Of a stretch of DNA of 7,566 bases, positions 5,677 to 7,566 are shown in pieces. The position numbers and the translations under genes were made by a program. A model generated the notes under the pieces. It was not told the origin of the DNA. It made no database searches and saw only the letters and a list, made by a program, of their open reading frames with translations. Location: assembly GCA_013153765.1 (NCBI GenBank), contig JAADDT010000048.1, positions 1 through 7,566 of the forward strand, given 5' to 3'. Source of the DNA: Aquificota bacterium. GTDB taxonomy: Bacteria; Aquificota; Aquificia; Aquificales; Hydrogenothermaceae. How positions within the stretch are numbered: the stretch's first letter is position 1; every line of letters begins with the position of its first letter.

Positions 5677-7184
5677 CCTTTCTTTAGGGATTTTATCAGG
5701 TAAAGGAGGGCTTCCTCCTTCAGAAGGTAAGCTGTAAGGAAGAAGGAAAACATACCTAAAGGAATGCCTGAAGCAACAGCCACCCAGTCTTTCACCGTAA
5801 TGCTTTTTAACGCAAGTATCACACCTGCCATCACTCCGGTGGCAACGGCTGTTTTCAGGAAGGTAATTAAAACCTGCCTGCCGTCAACGGCAAACCCGCC
5901 TTTAAAAATCAGGTAAAGCAACCCTGCAAAACCTCCCAGAGAAGAAGCCAAAGCCAGTCCGAATATTCCCAATCCAAGTAAAAATCCCATCACCACAGCC
6001 GCCGCAATGCTGACCACCAGACCGGCTACTGTTGAGTAAAGGGGCGTTTTCGTATCACCCTTTGCAAAAAAACCGCTTTTAAACGGACGGGAAACCGCAT
6101 AAGCCACCAGTCCGATAGAGTATCCCAAAAGGGCGGTATAGGTCATTACCGTATCCTTTTCCGTAAAGGCTCCTCTCTCCAGAAGAACCGAAAGTATTTC
6201 CTTTCCCAGAACAACCATACCTGCTGTAGCCGGTAGGGATACGAAAATGGCAAACCTTATACCGTTGTTCAGGTCTTTTAAAAATTCCTGCCTGTTTTTA
6301 TCTGCGTAATGCCTTGACAGGGAAACAAGCAGTGCGTTTCCCAAGCCGACGGCAAAAAGACCTATAGGTAGCTGGAAAATCCTGTTTGCGTAGTAAAGGT
6401 AAGAAATAGCTCCTCCCACGAGGAAGGAAGCAATCACCGTGTCAACAACGAACGCAAACTGGCTTACTCCGAAGGAAGCGAAAGCCGGCAGAAGCCTTTT
6501 CATCGTCTCCTTTATCTCAGGAACGAAACGGAAGCTGATGGAGGGAAGGAGTTTCTCCTTCACCAGCAGTGGCAGTTGGAGTAAAACCTGTAAAAAACCG
6601 CCTACCAAAGACCCGACCGCCAGTGCGTATATGCCGATTTTTTCGGACAGTAAAAAGGCTGAAAATATGAAAGACAGGTTTAAAAGGGCTGGTGATACCG
6701 CAGGTATGAAAAACCTGTCCCTCGTGTTAAGCAGTGCCATAAAGAAAGAGACCCACCCTACAAGGATTATGTAAGGGAAAACTATTTTAAGAAGGCGGGA
6801 AGCCTCGTCCAAAGTTCCCTTTTCCACCAGACCGGGGGCTACGATCATCACGAAAAAGTCAGAAAAAACAACCACAAAGGCGGTCAAAACGGAAAGGACA
6901 AGCGTGTAGTAAGAAAACAGGGCTGATGCGTACTCCTTTGCGTAAAGGGGATTTTTTCGGCTGAGGGAGGTATAGATTGGAATGAAGGCGGCGTTAAAGC
7001 TCCCTTCCGCAACAAGCTGTCTTAAGGTATTGGGAATACGCCAAGCCACGAAAAATGCGTCCGTAAGGGCATTTGCTCCGAAAATATAGGCAATTACTGC
7101 GTCCCTTACGTACCCTAAAACCCTGCTTATTAAGGTGGCAAGGGAAAACAGAAGCGTATTTTTTAAAAAGTGGGACTTTTTCAA
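5673..7184 (-). CDS. murJ: MurJ lipid II flippase (MviN)
   Basis: A 503-residue polytopic inner-membrane protein of the MOP superfamily with about 14 hydrophobic segments, the MurJ arrangement. MurJ moves lipid II across the membrane for peptidoglycan synthesis. The first 70 residues carry the family signature: SRVLGYVRDA, then TDAFFVAWRIPNTLR and AEGSF. Charged residues important in the E. coli protein are kept: R21, R27, D42, R55 and E60, and R268 in YYANRIF. The start is TTG at 7182-7184 with AAGGTG eight bases upstream; the next codons give a short basic MKKSHFLKN end before the first helix. Its TAG interlocks with the TAA of the convergent pyk over four bases, leaving no room for a terminator between them. 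The upstream same-strand gene ends 48 bases away, so the two may be co-transcribed. Confidence 0.95.
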   Translation of the reverse strand: MKKSHFLKNTLLFSLATLISRVLGYVRDAVIAYIFGANALTDAFFVAWRIPNTLRQLVAEGSFNAAFIPIYTSLSRKNPLYAKEYASALFSYYTLVLSVLTAFVVVFSDFFVMIVAPGLVEKGTLDEASRLLKIVFPYIILVGWVSFFMALLNTRDRFFIPAVSPALLNLSFIFSAFLLSEKIGIYALAVGSLVGGFLQVLLQLPLLVKEKLLPSISFRFVPEIKETMKRLLPAFASFGVSQFAFVVDTVIASFLVGGAISYLYYANRIFQLPIGLFAVGLGNALLVSLSRHYADKNRQEFLKDLNNGIRFAIFVSLPATAGMVVLGKEILSVLLERGAFTEKDTVMTYTALLGYSIGLVAYAVSRPFKSGFFAKGDTKTPLYSTVAGLVVSIAAAVVMGFLLGLGIFGLALASSLGGFAGLLYLIFKGGFAVDGRQVLITFLKTAVATGVMAGVILALKSITVKDWVAVASGIPLGMFSFFLTAYLLKEEALLYLIKSLKKG

Positions 7185-7192
7185 TTTTTCAG

Positions 7193-7198
7193 CACCTT
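7193..7198 (-). promoter_or_regulatory. Shine-Dalgarno of murJ
   Basis: AAGGTG on the minus strand lies eight bases before the TTG at 7182-7184 and supports that codon as the start. The 48-base gap around it contains no convincing hairpin. Confidence 0.65.
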
Positions 7199-7232
7199 AA
7201 ACAAAAAGCCTTAAGCCGGAAGATACAGCCTT

Positions 7233-7566
7233 TTAATCCACCTTTGAGTTTTCTATTTTTACCACGGAGGTTAAAAATATCCTTTTCCCGTCCTTGAAAA
7301 CCGTAAGCCTTATCGTGTATTCGCCGGAAGGAACCTGCTCGTTGTTAAAATCCTTCTGCTTCCAGCACCACTTTTTCTTCTGGTTAGGCTCAAGCCTTAT
7401 TATTGACTGGACGGCAACGGGAGAATAAACGATTTTTTCAAAGTTTTTGTCCTCAAAAACGACCCACGGGGCAGTGGAAGGAAGGTATATGACGCTGTCC
7501 GTCTTGTTGACCACGTAAAAACATATTTCTTCAGATTTCTTGAAAGTTTCCTTAACCGGTCTAAAT
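7233..7566 (-). CDS. Beta-sandwich protein resembling BsuPI domain, C-terminal part, cut by window edge
   Basis: The frame is open from the TAA at 7233-7235 to the window edge, giving at least 110 residues; the true start is outside. A GTG at 7514 could be read as a start, but recognisable sequence (FRPVKETFKKSEEICFY) continues in frame upstream, so I treat it as partial. The pattern is alternating hydrophobic strands with an N-x-(S/T)-D turn, LPSTAPW, a LEPNQKKKWCWKQKD segment and VPSGEYTIRL. The last two recall the lapGE...W..rD..G..VPpGtYtv pattern of BsuPI-type intracellular proteinase inhibitor domains and other Ig-like bacterial domains. Any signal peptide lies outside the window, so location is unknown. 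No function can be assigned; protease inhibition should not be assumed. It precedes murJ on the same strand. Confidence 0.75.
   Translation of the reverse strand, partial: FRPVKETFKKSEEICFYVVNKTDSVIYLPSTAPWVVFEDKNFEKIVYSPVAVQSIIRLEPNQKKKWCWKQKDFNNEQVPSGEYTIRLTVFKDGKRIFLTSVVKIENSKVD

Noticed and set aside
7185..7232. Terminator hairpin between the beta-sandwich gene and murJ
   Set aside because: The AGGCT-like segments are mostly direct, not inverted, repeats, so no stable stem forms ahead of the T-run.

Overview
The window looks like a piece of a thermophilic bacterial chromosome, most plausibly Aquificota-like. This is an inference from compact packing with overlapping genes, heavy use of ATA, AGG and AGA codons, Lys/Glu/Arg-rich proteins and frequent TTG starts; no marker here fixes the genus. 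I see no tRNA, rRNA, CRISPR array, insertion sequence or prophage. All eight genes look intact except the two cut by the window edges.

Left block (1-1521, minus strand): the start of guaA (GMP synthase) at the window edge lies 11 bases downstream of a complete KamA-family radical-SAM/PLP protein whose substrate-site residues differ from true lysine 2,3-aminomutase. A 158-bp divergent spacer follows (1522-1679). It holds a good minus-strand promoter for the kamA-like gene, an imperfect inverted repeat covering its -10 and spacer, and a weaker plus-strand promoter for a GNAT acetyltransferase (1680-2144).

Middle block (2111-4157, minus strand): a compact, probably translationally coupled operon in the order PerR-like Fur-family regulator, small cytoplasmic molybdopterin oxidoreductase of the sulfite oxidase/MsrP fold, and M20 metallohydrolase. 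Its last gene overlaps the convergent GNAT gene by 34 bp. The pairing of a peroxide-type regulator with a molybdoenzyme is the most suggestive functional association in the window.

Right block (4255-7566): pyruvate kinase (plus strand) is divergent from the perR-like gene across a 97-bp AT-rich spacer. It carries the Lys/Leu signature of K+-independent enzymes. Its stop codon interlocks with the stop of the convergent murJ (lipid II flippase, minus strand). Upstream of murJ is the C-terminal part of a small beta-sandwich protein resembling the BsuPI domain, running off the right edge.

Most of the window is housekeeping (GMP synthesis, glycolysis/gluconeogenesis, peptidoglycan export). I did not find a clear new defence or mobile system. 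The items most worth following up are the divergent KamA-family enzyme with its operator-like palindrome and the perR-molybdoenzyme-M20 operon.
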